Origin: Chara braunii
Lineage: Eukaryota > Streptophyta > Charophyceae > Charales > Characeae
Reading direction: 5' to 3'
Assembly: GCA_003427395.1 (NCBI GenBank)
Contig: BFEA01000009.1
Span: forward strand, 5,856,557-5,877,782
Length of the DNA: 21,226 bases
The notes under the pieces were generated by a model. It saw only the letters and a program-made list of their open reading frames with translations, was not told where the DNA came from and searched no databases. A program made the position numbers and the translations under genes. Shown here piece by piece: positions 1 through 8,090 of the stretch; positions within the stretch are counted from its first letter, which is position 1; each line of letters starts with the position of its first letter.

Positions 1-1038
1 CATTTCCATCCTCAGTAAAACCAAAGTATTGATGATCTCCATGCGAGTCACCGAATTTTGGTAAATACGATGCAGAGCACTCACAACTACTGCCATCTTC
101 GTCTGCTTGCTGGTCCAGGAATCGAAGTCCTGGAAGGTCCGAAATGGGAGTTGTGCTCCCGTCCTCAGCTCCGAATCATTCCTCGTAATCTGCACGGTTC
201 CAAGAAACGGAAACTTCGGTCTGATGAACAGCTTACACCCCAGGAACGTCCAAGTCCGATCACCCTCGTCTGTTCTCTTCAAGGTAAGGGCTTCGTCGTA
301 ACATCTTTCGAAACTCGAAATAATTTCCTCTACCTTTTTCTTTGATCCAATCCGTGAGGGACTGAAGGCTACAAAAATCGAAGCATCATCCACAAAACGC
401 AAACCACCCACAAGTTTCCACTCGCTCCCTAATGACAAAAGAAAATCAGACTCACTCTTCGCACACATCAAGCAGGCCAATGGGGGGCTCGTGCTCTTCC
501 CCATTGGGATTCCAATCACTTGCCTCATCAGAACCTCACACACGTTCGTAAAGCAGAAATCCAGTTCGAACTTGACGAATTCCACAACGTACTCAAAACT
601 GAACAAAGTGAAACCCTCCTGTTCCTGGCTATGGCTAAGTTTTGCTCCCTTCCCCCGCCGTTTGACAAAAATCCCATGATAACCTCTCTCCCTGAACCAC
701 CATACTACCCAGTCAATAGCCCGTAGAATCGTCTCATGTGGGAGCTTGTTAAACATATCTTTAATGTCATACGATGCTCCCACTAGTTTCACATCCTTCG
801 ACATACCAGTTACCTTCCGATTGATTCCCAGTAGCCTAGGTTTCATCTGTGCCACTGATTTCAGATTGAACTTGCTCGACTCAGGTAGCACATACAGCAA
901 ACAATTCACTGCTTGTGCAACTTTCTTGCATGCTCTAATCGAAGGTTCATCAAACGTAGGACAAATCGGTCGGAACCTGATCGTGTCCTTATGCTTAGGC
1001 AAAGCATAGGCATTCCCACTCTTACCGCTGCTGTTCCA
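1..1038 (-). other. PLE reverse transcriptase domain, open frame leaving the window
   Basis: An uninterrupted 346-codon frame with no internal stop. Motifs A (Asp at 768-766), B (GIPMG, ~510-496) and C (FVDD, 396-385) are in the right order and spacing and all catalytic aspartates are intact. The region before motif A resembles the extended fingers of telomerase-like RTs, but I cannot prove an insertion-in-fingers domain by eye. The thumb continues beyond base 1. Confidence 0.85.
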
Positions 1039-2361
1039 CTAACCATGCATTCCCAAATCCTTCCGTTCAAACTCAACTTGCGCCAATTTCAACTCTTCTT
1101 TCTCACTTTGTTTGCACAATCTGTATCCGTTGTTCAGAAAGAAGGTTTCCTCGATGCCATTCGCATACAGATGAGGGCAAAGTACCAGTGTATCGCCTGG
1201 ATTACGGTCCCGGGGGGCTAGTACCAGTCCCTGTAATCAGGACTTCACCATCATCACGTCTTCCAGGTTTCCGCCACACCTAGAATCCTCCTTTACAAAA
1301 CAACGATCGACTTCACTTCTGTTAACGATCACTTTGCCACACTATTGGCCTAGTTACCGCTCCCATGTACAAAATGCTTCTTCAATCTCCAGTTTCATCT
1401 GACTTCCTCTCCGTTCTTGTTCGTTCCTCAGCACATTCTTGGCATTCTTGACGATATCCGGCATCCAGTCGAGCTCACCGATACGGAAATGTACATGCCC
1501 TTCCTTCTTAGGGTAGGGCATCCCAACACAATTGCAGCTGAATGCACGCAATGACAAAAATTGTATGTGGTTGCGGAGAAGTTCACCCACATTCAGGCAC
1601 CTCGTCCAAACAACCCGTGCACGGCGTTTAACCATCTCCCTCATCCGTTTTGTCAACTGTAGTCTATTTGTCTTCTTCCTTACTAATCTAGTTATTTCGC
1701 TCTTCCGAATTCTATCGTCAAATTCAATCTTCGCAATAATCTGTTTCCGTACGCTCAGTCCAAACAACTCCTTGACCACCGTCGATAGCATTGACCGTGC
1801 ACGTGACCGACTTCGTTTAGTAGTCAAAGTCTTCACCGCACTGTAATACTTCAAAAGGTCATCAAAACTCTTCTTACGAAGATCAACTTGTCGTCGCTTG
1901 TTCTTGAACATGGAAATCAGGTGATCCCGACGTCTCAAGGTTGTCGGTGATGCTTCAGTGATTCGTTTCAAAGTCAACTTGCAATTTTTCTCAAAACATC
2001 CCTTGCACTTCTTCAAAGGTCTCGTCCCCTAACCCACCTTCACCCTGGTCTCTCCAAATAATCTTCTCAGGACTCTCCATCCATCTGCCCAGATGTCACC
2101 ACCATCACTCCGGATGACTACGTTTTTTTTCTTCTTCTCCCGGATGACCTTTTTGAGAAATTCGATTATGTTGACGGTCTCACCACGATCTCCAGTCTTA
2201 CTATTTGTACTAACCTCGCCGATCGCTACAATCCTACCACCGAATTTTCAAAAATCATCGTTACCTGATGTCTTACCTCCATTCTCCTTAACTCTTTCCC
2301 TTTTCGCACGTCTTTTTCTCTTCTTCTTCTCACCTTTCTTGTTATTCGTCAGTTTGGAATT

Positions 2362-2592
2362 CAACGAGGGAGACCATCGCTTGATCAACGTTCGTTCAAC
2401 CGCTAGCAGCTCTGACTTGGATTCACTCACAAATATCGGAACGACTATGTATTTATGCACGCCAACCTTGTTTAACCACTTATATAACTTCCTTCTCCTC
2501 TTACAACCTCCGGTCTTCCCATGGCAAAAGTGTTCCCTCCACCTCGCCCATAGATCGCGTTCGATCATTCCAATGTACACACAAATACATTA
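2362..2592 (-). other. GIY-YIG endonuclease domain (YIG half and core) of PLE part 1
   Basis: Reads CVYIGMIERDLWARWREH at the right-hand end, followed by a basic stretch, then ELLAVERTLIKRWSPSLN. This matches the GIY-YIG fold: YIG strand, catalytic Arg in the first helix, catalytic Glu, and a terminal P-x-L-N motif. These nucleases nick the target DNA to prime reverse transcription. No clean GIY tripeptide is seen upstream, where a TAA (2592-2590) interrupts. PLE part 2 has a matching CVYI at 10318-10328, so this point is where the two copies overlap. Confidence 0.75.
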
Positions 2593-2615
2593 AGTTGCCA
2601 TTAGTAGACCTGAGG

Positions 2616-3499
2616 ACCAACACAAAACCGCCTTTCAGACAGGTACAGTCTGTACGGGTTTGTGGTGATGCCCTTTAGCCTATGCAATGCCCCTGGGACA
2701 TTCTAGCACACCATGAATAGGATATTTCATGAGTACTTAGACAAGTTTATCGTCGTGTACCTCGGCGATATCCTTATCTTTAGTAAGATTGTAGAGGAGC
2801 ACGCTGAACACTTGAAAATAGTGCTAGGACTCCTAAGACAGCACCAGTACAAGGTAACTTTGGAGAAATGCGAGTTCGGTCGCACCAAGATATTGTACTT
2901 GGGTCATGAAATCTCCGCGGATGGGTTGAGGTTGGACGATGCCAAAGTGGTTTGACCCCAGACTGTTACTGAGGTCCGATTGTTTTTGGGGAATCAAATA
3001 ATTTCTCTTTTAGCCCCGAAAAATAATGAATTAATTTTGACCAAAAATTAAACAAGCAAATATAAAAAAACAGAGAAAATGTAATGAATTTGGTAATTTT
3101 CGCAACTAAGTAAAAATCTACAAACTAAGTAATGCTAAACCAATACATGGAACTATAATTTGTAAATATTTTATAGAAAAAATAAAAATAAGATAGTTTT
3201 ACAATAATTTTGAATATTAACTCTATTAAATTCCATAACAACAAAATTGACAAACTGTAGAAAAACGTTTTTTTATATTTTTTTAAAAAAATTGTGATCC
3301 AATGAATCTACAATTTATGACGGACTACTATTGTCCGTTTGTTAAGAACTATAGTACTATAGCTTCCCCATTATAAGATCTCACTCAACTTGACACCCTT
3401 TGGGAGTGGACTGAAGAGTGTGAGGCAAGCTTCAAGAAATTGAAGTACGCTCTGACACACTACAAGGTCCTCAAACTTCCAGATCCTAATAAGCCATTT
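2616..3499 (+). pseudogene. Gypsy reverse transcriptase, C-terminal part, interrupted
   Basis: Reads RYSLYGFVVMPFSLCNAPGTF, a stop, then HTMNR, the gypsy palm region. The stop TAG at 2704-2706 stands where the family has an almost invariant Gln (TFQ), a C-to-T change. The catalytic YLDD box is YLGDILIFS (from ~2758): its first Asp is Gly, so the enzyme would be inactive. EKCEFG, LGHEIS and DGLRLDDAKV follow, then PQTVTEVRLFLG (to 2991). After the AT-rich insert, frame 2 resumes with DYYCPFVKNYSTIASPL, a stop (3374-3376), DLTQLDTLWEWTEECEAS, and ends at KLPDPNKPF (3499), the RT/RNase H boundary. There is a one-base frameshift near 2640, and a piece is missing before PQTV at 2956. Confidence 0.88.
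2992..3322. repeat. AT-rich 331-bp insertion inside the gypsy RT
   Basis: This stretch is visibly far richer in A and T than the coding DNA on both sides. It sits between FLG (ending 2991) and DYY (starting 3323) of a normally continuous RT segment. Only about two codons of gypsy sequence are missing, so it behaves as an insertion. No ORF, terminal inverted repeat or clear target duplication was found by eye. It could be a non-autonomous element remnant or filler DNA. Confidence 0.7.
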
Positions 3500-4021
3500 A
3501 GAAGGCCGTCTGTGTTTGTTAGCATCTTGAGATTTCATCATGTGCTTAACGGCCTGCTGCAACATTTGTTCGTATTTGACATCAAATTCTACGTTTCCTG
3601 GTGCTGTCGTGGTCTGTTTCTCAGTTAGTAGGAAATCAAGGGCGGAACGGGGCTTCCAACCAAGATGCAGTTGGTTGGGAGTCATGCCAATAGCGCTGTG
3701 TACAACGTTCTTGTACAACCTGGCGACGAGAGTCAATTTCTTGTCCCAAACTTCCAGATCCTAATAAGCCATTTAGAAGGCCGTCTGTGTTTGTTAGCAT
3801 CTTGAGATTTCATCATGTGCTTAACGGCCTGCTGCAACATTTGTTCGTATTTGACATCAAATTCTACGTTTCCTGGTGCTGTCGTGGTCTGTTTCTCAGT
3901 TAGTAGGAAATCAAGGGCGGAACGGGGCTTCCAACCAAGATGCAGTTGGTTAGGAGTCATGCCAATAGCGCTGTGTACAACGTTCTTGTACAACCTGGCG
4001 ACGAGAGCCAATTTCTTGTCC
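3472..4021. repeat. 275-bp tandem duplication (3472-3746 and 3747-4021)
   Basis: Two head-to-tail copies with period 275. I see two mismatches (TTGGTTGGGAG versus TTGGTTAGGAG, and GAGTCAATT versus GAGCCAATT). Each copy begins with 28 bases of plus-strand RT end (CAAACTTCC...CCATTT) followed by 247 bases of minus-strand integrase, so the duplicated unit spans the inversion junction at 3499/3500. The duplication is therefore younger than that inversion. It gives two near-identical minus-strand ORF pieces. Confidence 0.95.
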
Positions 4022-5164
4022 CAGTCATCCTGACTTGGCTTGATGTAGTGCCTTGGTAATTGTTGCACTACTTAGTTCACTTGTTCCGCCTGTCCATCTG
4101 ACTCAGGGTAATTCCCTGATGTCATCTGCAGTATGGTGCCCATATGTTGGGCTGTGCTTTGCCATAGTTCGCTTGTGAATCGTCCATCCCGTTCACTAAC
4201 GATAGACTTGGGTAAATTGAAGTCTCGTACCCAGTTATCCATAAACAGTTTGACGACGTAGTCAGTTTTGACAGTCTCAGGCATAGCAATTAGTCTTGCA
4301 TAATTAGAGAAGCGGTCTACTACAACAAAGATGTGCCTTTTCCCATACCTGCTGGTCACAAGAGTATCCATGAAGTCCATGAATACACTTTGACCAGGAC
4401 CTTCAGGAATCGGCAAGGGCTTGATGAGCCCGAGCGGAGCCTGAGTCCTAGGTTTGACCAGGACCTTCAGGAATCGACAGGTTTCAACATACTTCTTGGC
4501 ATCTTCCATCATAGACGGCCACCATAATTTATGTACCAAGTTAGCTGACGTTTTCCTATAACCAAAATGGCCAGTTGCATCATGACGCTCACCTAAAAAT
4601 AAACTACGCAAAGACTCTCTATTTGGAACACAGTCCTTTATTCCTGCCTTGTCAAGAAACAGCAAGCCGTCTACCATCGTAAATTCATCCGGAGTCGCTT
4701 TGTCCTTCGCTTGGAATTTACGGATGATCTCATATATAACTGGATCTTGTCGATAGGCTTTCACCAATGATCGAGTTAGATCATTAGATATGTCAAATTC
4801 AGTTACTAACGCGCCCAAATAGTTTGTCTGACGTGATAGTGCATCAGCTACTTTGTTGTACTCTCCCTTGATTGGATCAAGTTGATAGGCACACGTCTAT
4901 CACTTGAATCCACTGCTTGAGTGCGTCAGAGAGTACAGGTTGTGTCTTGATCCAGTGCAAGGTCTCATGGTCAAATCTCACATAGAAGAATCTGCCTAGG
5001 AGATAGTGTCTCCAGTGGACCAGCGTTCGGTACAGGGCACAAAGCTCACACTCATAAGTAGATCTGGCTAGTTTCTGAGATGGCATCTTTTTACTCGTAT
5101 ATTCGATCGGTCTCAACTTGGCCCCTCCTTTTGCGCAAGGACCGCGCCTATGCCATATTGACTA
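3500..5164 (-). pseudogene. Gypsy RNase H and integrase block, inverted relative to the flanking pol
   Basis: On minus from 5163: SQYGIGAVLAQ, a frameshift near 5120, RPIEYTSKKMPSQKLARSTY, DHETLHWIK, then after a second frameshift (~4895) ADALSR (RNase H). The integrase follows: the zinc-binding HHCC motif has both His (RHDATGHFG) but its second Cys is lost (TCRFL, ~4475). The catalytic core has D1 (VFMDFMD), D2 replaced by Glu (VSERDGRF, ~4200) and E3 in ESDGQAEQVN. A TAA at 4074-4072 replaces an expected Gln, then the core continues LPRHYIKPSQDDWDKK and YKNVVHSAIGMTPNQL to NKHRRPS. The plus-strand pol stops where this block should begin (KPF, 3499) and resumes where it should end (GDRVWVK, 5165). 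This is an internal inversion, not a separate insertion. Confidence 0.9.
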
Positions 5165-5623
5165 GGGGACAGGGTCTGGGTTAAGTCATATGAAATGGGA
5201 CAGGAACTGGGAATATCTAGAAAACTGATGTCACAGTACTTCGGTCCCTGGGAGGTCCTAGACATAGTGGGGGATCAGGTAGACGGACCTTCCTATGTGA
5301 TTCACATCCCACCTCATCTACATACACATCCAGTTTTTCATGCCTAAGCTGGCACCTTGCGCAGAAACTACACTGTTTCCTTCCAGACGGTCAATGCTGC
5401 CCCCAACCATGGATGGTGAAGTTGACATCGACGGAATTGTGGAGCATCGAGTGATGCCAGTACCTAAACCGCCGGGTAGAGGCCGCCCTACCGTGTCAGA
5501 TTCAGGCATCATCTGGATCCCAACGAAGATCGATGGTTCACCAGAGAAGAACTCATGCGAACAGCACCTCAAGTTATTGCAGGCTATGAAAGAGAACTCA
5601 AGAGGAAGATGCCTGCAGATTAG
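5165..5623 (+). pseudogene. Gypsy pol C-terminus (post-integrase and chromodomain-like tail)
   Basis: Reads GDRVWVKSYEMGQELGISRK, YFGPWEVLDIVG, GPSYVIHIPPHLH and HPVFHA, then shifts frame near 5344 (KLAPCAE, SRRSMLPPTMDGEVDIDGI, VMPVPKPPGRGRP). It shifts back near 5490 to YRVRFRHHLDPNEDRWFTRE and ends ELKRKMPAD with TAG at 5621-5623. First and last segments share a frame, so the two indels compensate. The WFTREEL tail is typical of the chromodomain-like end of plant-type chromoviruses, which can steer integration to chromatin. The PPT starts 22 bases after the stop. Confidence 0.85.
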
Positions 5624-5644
5624 AAGACTTCTCAAAGGACTATC

Positions 5645-5662
5645 AAGAAAAGGAGGAAGGAA
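5645..5662 (+). promoter_or_regulatory. Polypurine tract (plus-strand primer)
   Basis: Eighteen consecutive purines (AAGAAAAGGAGGAAGGAA) end directly at the TG that opens the LTR. This is the position and composition of the RNase H-resistant primer for plus-strand synthesis. It fixes this LTR as the 3' LTR of the plus-oriented half. Confidence 0.9.
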
Positions 5663-6036
5663 TGTGAGGATCTGGGTCCTCAGCAGGCCTAAGGCCCTAA
5701 GGGGCCTCTTGCTGCAGATGTGCCTGCCCTAAGTGATGGCGGGCCTAACAAATCATGAGAGGCCCTAAGCTGTCAATTTCGTATTTGGGGTCCAGGCAGT
5801 TTCGTCGCCCCAGTTGGTTGAGGGAAACACAAGCCGCGCAGCGAGGCGTTCCACGGCCTTCCAGGCCTTCCCCAAAAAAAATGCAGGCCCTGGACGAGAA
5901 TCGCAGGCTCATACACAGACAGTTGGGAGGCCCAACCGAATGAGGCCCAGTAGCTGCAACAGAGGCGCAGCATCCTGGGGCCTACCAAAAGCTTCTGGGC
6001 CCAGGCCCAGGCCAGCCAGGCTGCGAAGGCAGGCAG

Positions 6037-6059
6037 GCTCTTTCCATATAGGAAAGAGC
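6037..6059 (+). promoter_or_regulatory. LTR hairpin around ATATA
   Basis: GCTCTTTCC, loop ATATA, then GGAAAGAGC: a perfect 9-bp stem. The same hairpin is intact in LTR copy 2 at 14691-14713. Conservation in two LTRs diverged by several percent suggests a cis role, perhaps a core promoter (TATA-like loop) or an RNA element; the role is inferred. Confidence 0.55.
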
Positions 6060-6395
6060 TCGCTGCCTGGAGCTTCACTCAACACTTGCATGCTGGCGGC
6101 AGCGCTGCTGGAGCAGACGCTCGTGGGCTGCTGCTGGCGCTGAGAGGCAAGGTGCCAGAGCGTGCGGTCGTGTAGGGAGCAGGGCGCTGCTGAGGGCGGC
6201 GCCGTAGCCCAGCCCCCATAGCTGGATGGGCTTGGACTACAGTGAGGTGAAGGGGTGGTCTTTGGGTGTACAGAGGGAAGACGTGGGAGTAAGTCAGGGG
6301 AGAGAGAGAAGGATGATGATGATGATGTGAGGGCACATACCTGGTATTGGCGATGGTCTGCATTGGGCGACATCTTCCAGTACTTCAGGGGCTGA

Positions 6396-6403
6396 TGACG
6401 TCA
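6396..6403. promoter_or_regulatory. CRE/bZIP-type palindrome TGACGTCA in LTR
   Basis: TGACGTCA is the classic bZIP site. An identical copy lies at 14341-14348 in LTR copy 2. It is a plausible LTR enhancer element; binding is not shown. Confidence 0.5.
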
Positions 6404-7350
6404 ACAGTTGCATTGTCAATTAGTAGGCAGACTGTAGCTGTGTAGGAAGTAGGCTGGGCGCCGAGCACCAAGTAGGGAGATAGGGCCTGGACACTCATGT
6501 TGGTGGTGGCGAGAGCAAGCTCTCATTGACATTGGTTTTCAGTGTTACGATTCTTCATTGGTGTTATATTGGTGCATTTCTACTTTCTGGACACTGTGAT
6601 ACTATCTGGCCTTCAATGTGATTGTGCATTCTGGACATTGTCATCTCGCTATTGCTCATTTTCCTTGCACCCCCCTTGCCCCCCCTTTAAAGCGAACACT
6701 CAAAAAAAGAAAAGAGCCCGGACTTGGGCTCCTCTCCGAGAGCGCAGAAAACCCCCACCGCCTTTTTTTTTTTTATCTATTTTTTTCCCCATGCGCGGTC
6801 ATGAAAATCTTCCTAGCTATATTCTTATTTACTTTACCTGTTCGATCTCTTTTGTATTTATATTATTTATATATCTTTGATTATTAATCATTATTTCCAT
6901 TTCTCCTTTGTAGATCTTTAGTTATTAAGGAGCTGTTTGATGTGAATACGACCGTCCCAGTTTGGAATCTCACCGGCATCACGTCTTAGATTACCCTCAA
7001 TCATAGGGAGACATCTGGGTTTGTTCTCTCGGACGCCGCAGCTCCGCATTTTCCTTTGACACAACCGTCATCAGACGTGGCGGAACCTGTTTCACCACAA
7101 TGCAGTGGGAGAGAGCACTCAACAACAAGTGAAATAGGCAGGATGGCATGGCGGAGGCGGGTGGGCAGACAGACAATATAAGGTGAAAGACACGAGGGAA
7201 CAAGGCATAGGGCGATAAGCAGCACAATGGGCACACAGGCTGGAGGGCACGGGGGAAGTGGGCGGGCAGGACAGCACACAGCGTACCCAGGGAAAGTCCT
7301 GAGGCGACAAGTCATAGGACAAACAGCGGGAAAGGACAAAGGCTGGAGGG

Positions 7351-7398
7351 CACGGGAGAGGCGGGACGGCAGAGCACGGGGGAGGCGGGACGGCAGAC
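7351..7398. repeat. 24-bp GC-rich minisatellite, two copies
   Basis: Unit CACGGGAGAGGCGGGACGGC + AGAG at 7351-7374 is repeated at 7375-7398 with two changes. A related GGAGGGCACGGGGGAAG segment occurs near 7240, suggesting older, more diverged copies. Confidence 0.8.
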
Positions 7399-7419
7399 GT
7401 TACACAAGTATACCAAGGG

Positions 7420-7585
7420 GACGACGCACAAGCACACTAACTGGACTAAGCAGATGACACAGAAGCACACCAAGCAAACGACACACAAACACGTCAAACA
7501 GACCAAACAGTGGACACAAAAGCACGACAAACAGACCAAGCAGACAATGCAGAAGTACACCAAACAAACAGACCACAAAACATAC
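7420..7585. repeat. Degenerate ~31-bp CA-rich tandem repeat
   Basis: About four to five imperfect units built from ACACCAAGCAAAC, GTCAAACAGACCAAACAG, CGACAAACAGACCAAGCAG and ACACCAAACAAACAGACC, spaced about 31 bases. It creates Thr/Lys/Gln-rich and Cys/Val/Leu-rich ORFs on the two strands that are not genes. Confidence 0.65.
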
Positions 7586-7719
7586 TCGTCCCAAACATTT
7601 GCAAAGACCGAAAAAAGAAAAGAAGCAGGAGCCGCTCCCCAATAGATGGAGCCCCTGACAAATGCTAGCAGTGTCTGCGCTCTTACCAGCACCCCTAGCA
7701 ATTCTGCGGGAGTCTTCTT

Positions 7720-7785
7720 TAAAAAAAAAAAAAAAAGAAGGAAAAAAAAAGAAAAAGAAAAAGAAAAAAAAGACAGACAGAGAAC
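7720..7785. repeat. A-rich homopurine run
   Basis: A block of about 16 A followed by GAAGG and A-rich purines. It could be the tail of an old non-LTR insertion or simple low-complexity DNA; no element body was recognised upstream. Confidence 0.6.
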
Positions 7786-7810
7786 ACAGAGAAAGACCCA
7801 CAAAAATGAC

Positions 7811-7824
7811 TGTGTGTGTGTGTG

Positions 7825-7867
<43 letters not shown>
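7811..7867. repeat. (TG)n microsatellite
   Basis: 57 bases of TG with one interruption at 7831. It lies 1.1 kb upstream of PLE part 2. Confidence 0.97.
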
Positions 7868-7870
<3 letters not shown>

Positions 7871-8090
7871 CCTACGTTACCCATGGCACTAAACGCCATG
7901 CACCTCACAGCAAGCTGCGATACCACTGTTCATGTCACAGGTCACAGGCTGCACCCGGACTTATGTGCGTGCTCCATTGGGCAAAGCAACCTTCAACCAT
8001 TGAATCAGCCACCCTCTTTTGGAAACAATGATTACAAAGAATTCAAGCAACGGCCTGGTCCTCTTCTAGGGCCGACTTCAGGATGATAGA

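Larger units (their letters stand above)
1..2610 (-). pseudogene. Penelope-like element, part 1: GIY-YIG nuclease - CxC linker - reverse transcriptase (degenerate, runs off left edge)
   Basis: One reading frame (codons ending at multiples of 3) holds recognisable protein from about 2610 down to base 1 with no frameshift. It is interrupted by seven stops: TAA 2592-2590, TGA 2250-2248, TAG 2031-2029, TAA 1356-1354, TAG 1344-1342, TGA 1239-1237 and TAG 1041-1039. Order: nuclease with VYIGM and WARWREH, then the family's E and PSLN; a basic linker; CNC at 1536-1528 followed by GHVHF; then the RT. RT motifs are LPKHKDTIRFRPI (~1008-961), motif A YDIKDMF with Asp at 768-766, motif B GIPMGKSTSPP (~510-480) and motif C FVDD with the Asp pair at 390-385. 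Known PLEs usually carry GIY-YIG at the C terminus; nuclease first plus CxC is the Naiad/Chlamys arrangement. The last 346 codons (1038-1) are open and continue outside. The 5' side stops at a junction with a gypsy fragment. Decayed copy; family assignment firm, clade inferred. Confidence 0.85.
2600..6669 (+). mobile_element. Ty3/gypsy LTR retrotransposon, 3' half (RT end, RNase H, integrase, C-terminal pol, PPT, 3' LTR)
   Basis: A plus-oriented pol remnant starts inside the RT (around KTAF, 2625-2640) and ends with a polypurine tract and a TG...CA LTR. Gag, protease and the first part of the RT are absent here. They are found on the minus strand at 10350-13325 with a matching LTR at 14075-15078, so this is probably the other half of that element. 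Internal damage: stops, frameshifts, a 331-bp insertion (2992-3322), a flipped RNase H-integrase block (3500-5164) and a 275-bp tandem duplication. The left end abuts the PLE nuclease. Confidence 0.88.
5663..6669 (+). repeat. LTR copy 1 (3' LTR), 1007 bp
   Basis: Starts TGTGAGGATCTGGG and ends CCTTGCA (TG...CA). It matches 14075-15078 in reverse orientation over its whole length. By eye there are roughly 50-60 differences, mostly transitions, plus small indels. Conserved internal elements: a 9-bp-stem hairpin (6037-6059), a CRE-like TGACGTCA (6396-6403) and a GAT trinucleotide run (~6313-6326). The next bases to the right are CCCCC. Confidence 0.92.
6670..8090. other. Non-coding spacer rich in low-complexity DNA
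   Basis: No credible gene. Holds a GAGCCC/GGGCTC hairpin (6714-6731), T runs near 6763-6786, GC-rich and CA-rich minisatellites (7351-7585), a purine run (7720-7785) and a TG array (7811-7867). ORFs crossing it are low-complexity artefacts on both strands. Confidence 0.6.

Noticed and set aside
1039-2592. In-frame stops as programmed readthrough or selenocysteine codons (some related PLEs encode selenoproteins)
   Set aside because: All three stop codons occur, not only TGA, no Cys context is seen at the TGAs, and the neighbouring gypsy copy shows the same decay. Nonsense mutation is simpler.
5773-6373. ORFs inside the LTRs (both strands, both copies)
   Set aside because: LTRs are non-coding; the frames recur in both LTR copies only because the DNA is repeated, and indels break them.
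7400-7803. Minus-strand ORFs of 133 and 163 codons rich in Cys, Val, Leu and Phe
   Set aside because: They are translations of the CA-rich minisatellite and the A-rich run; no domain and overlapping frames on both strands.
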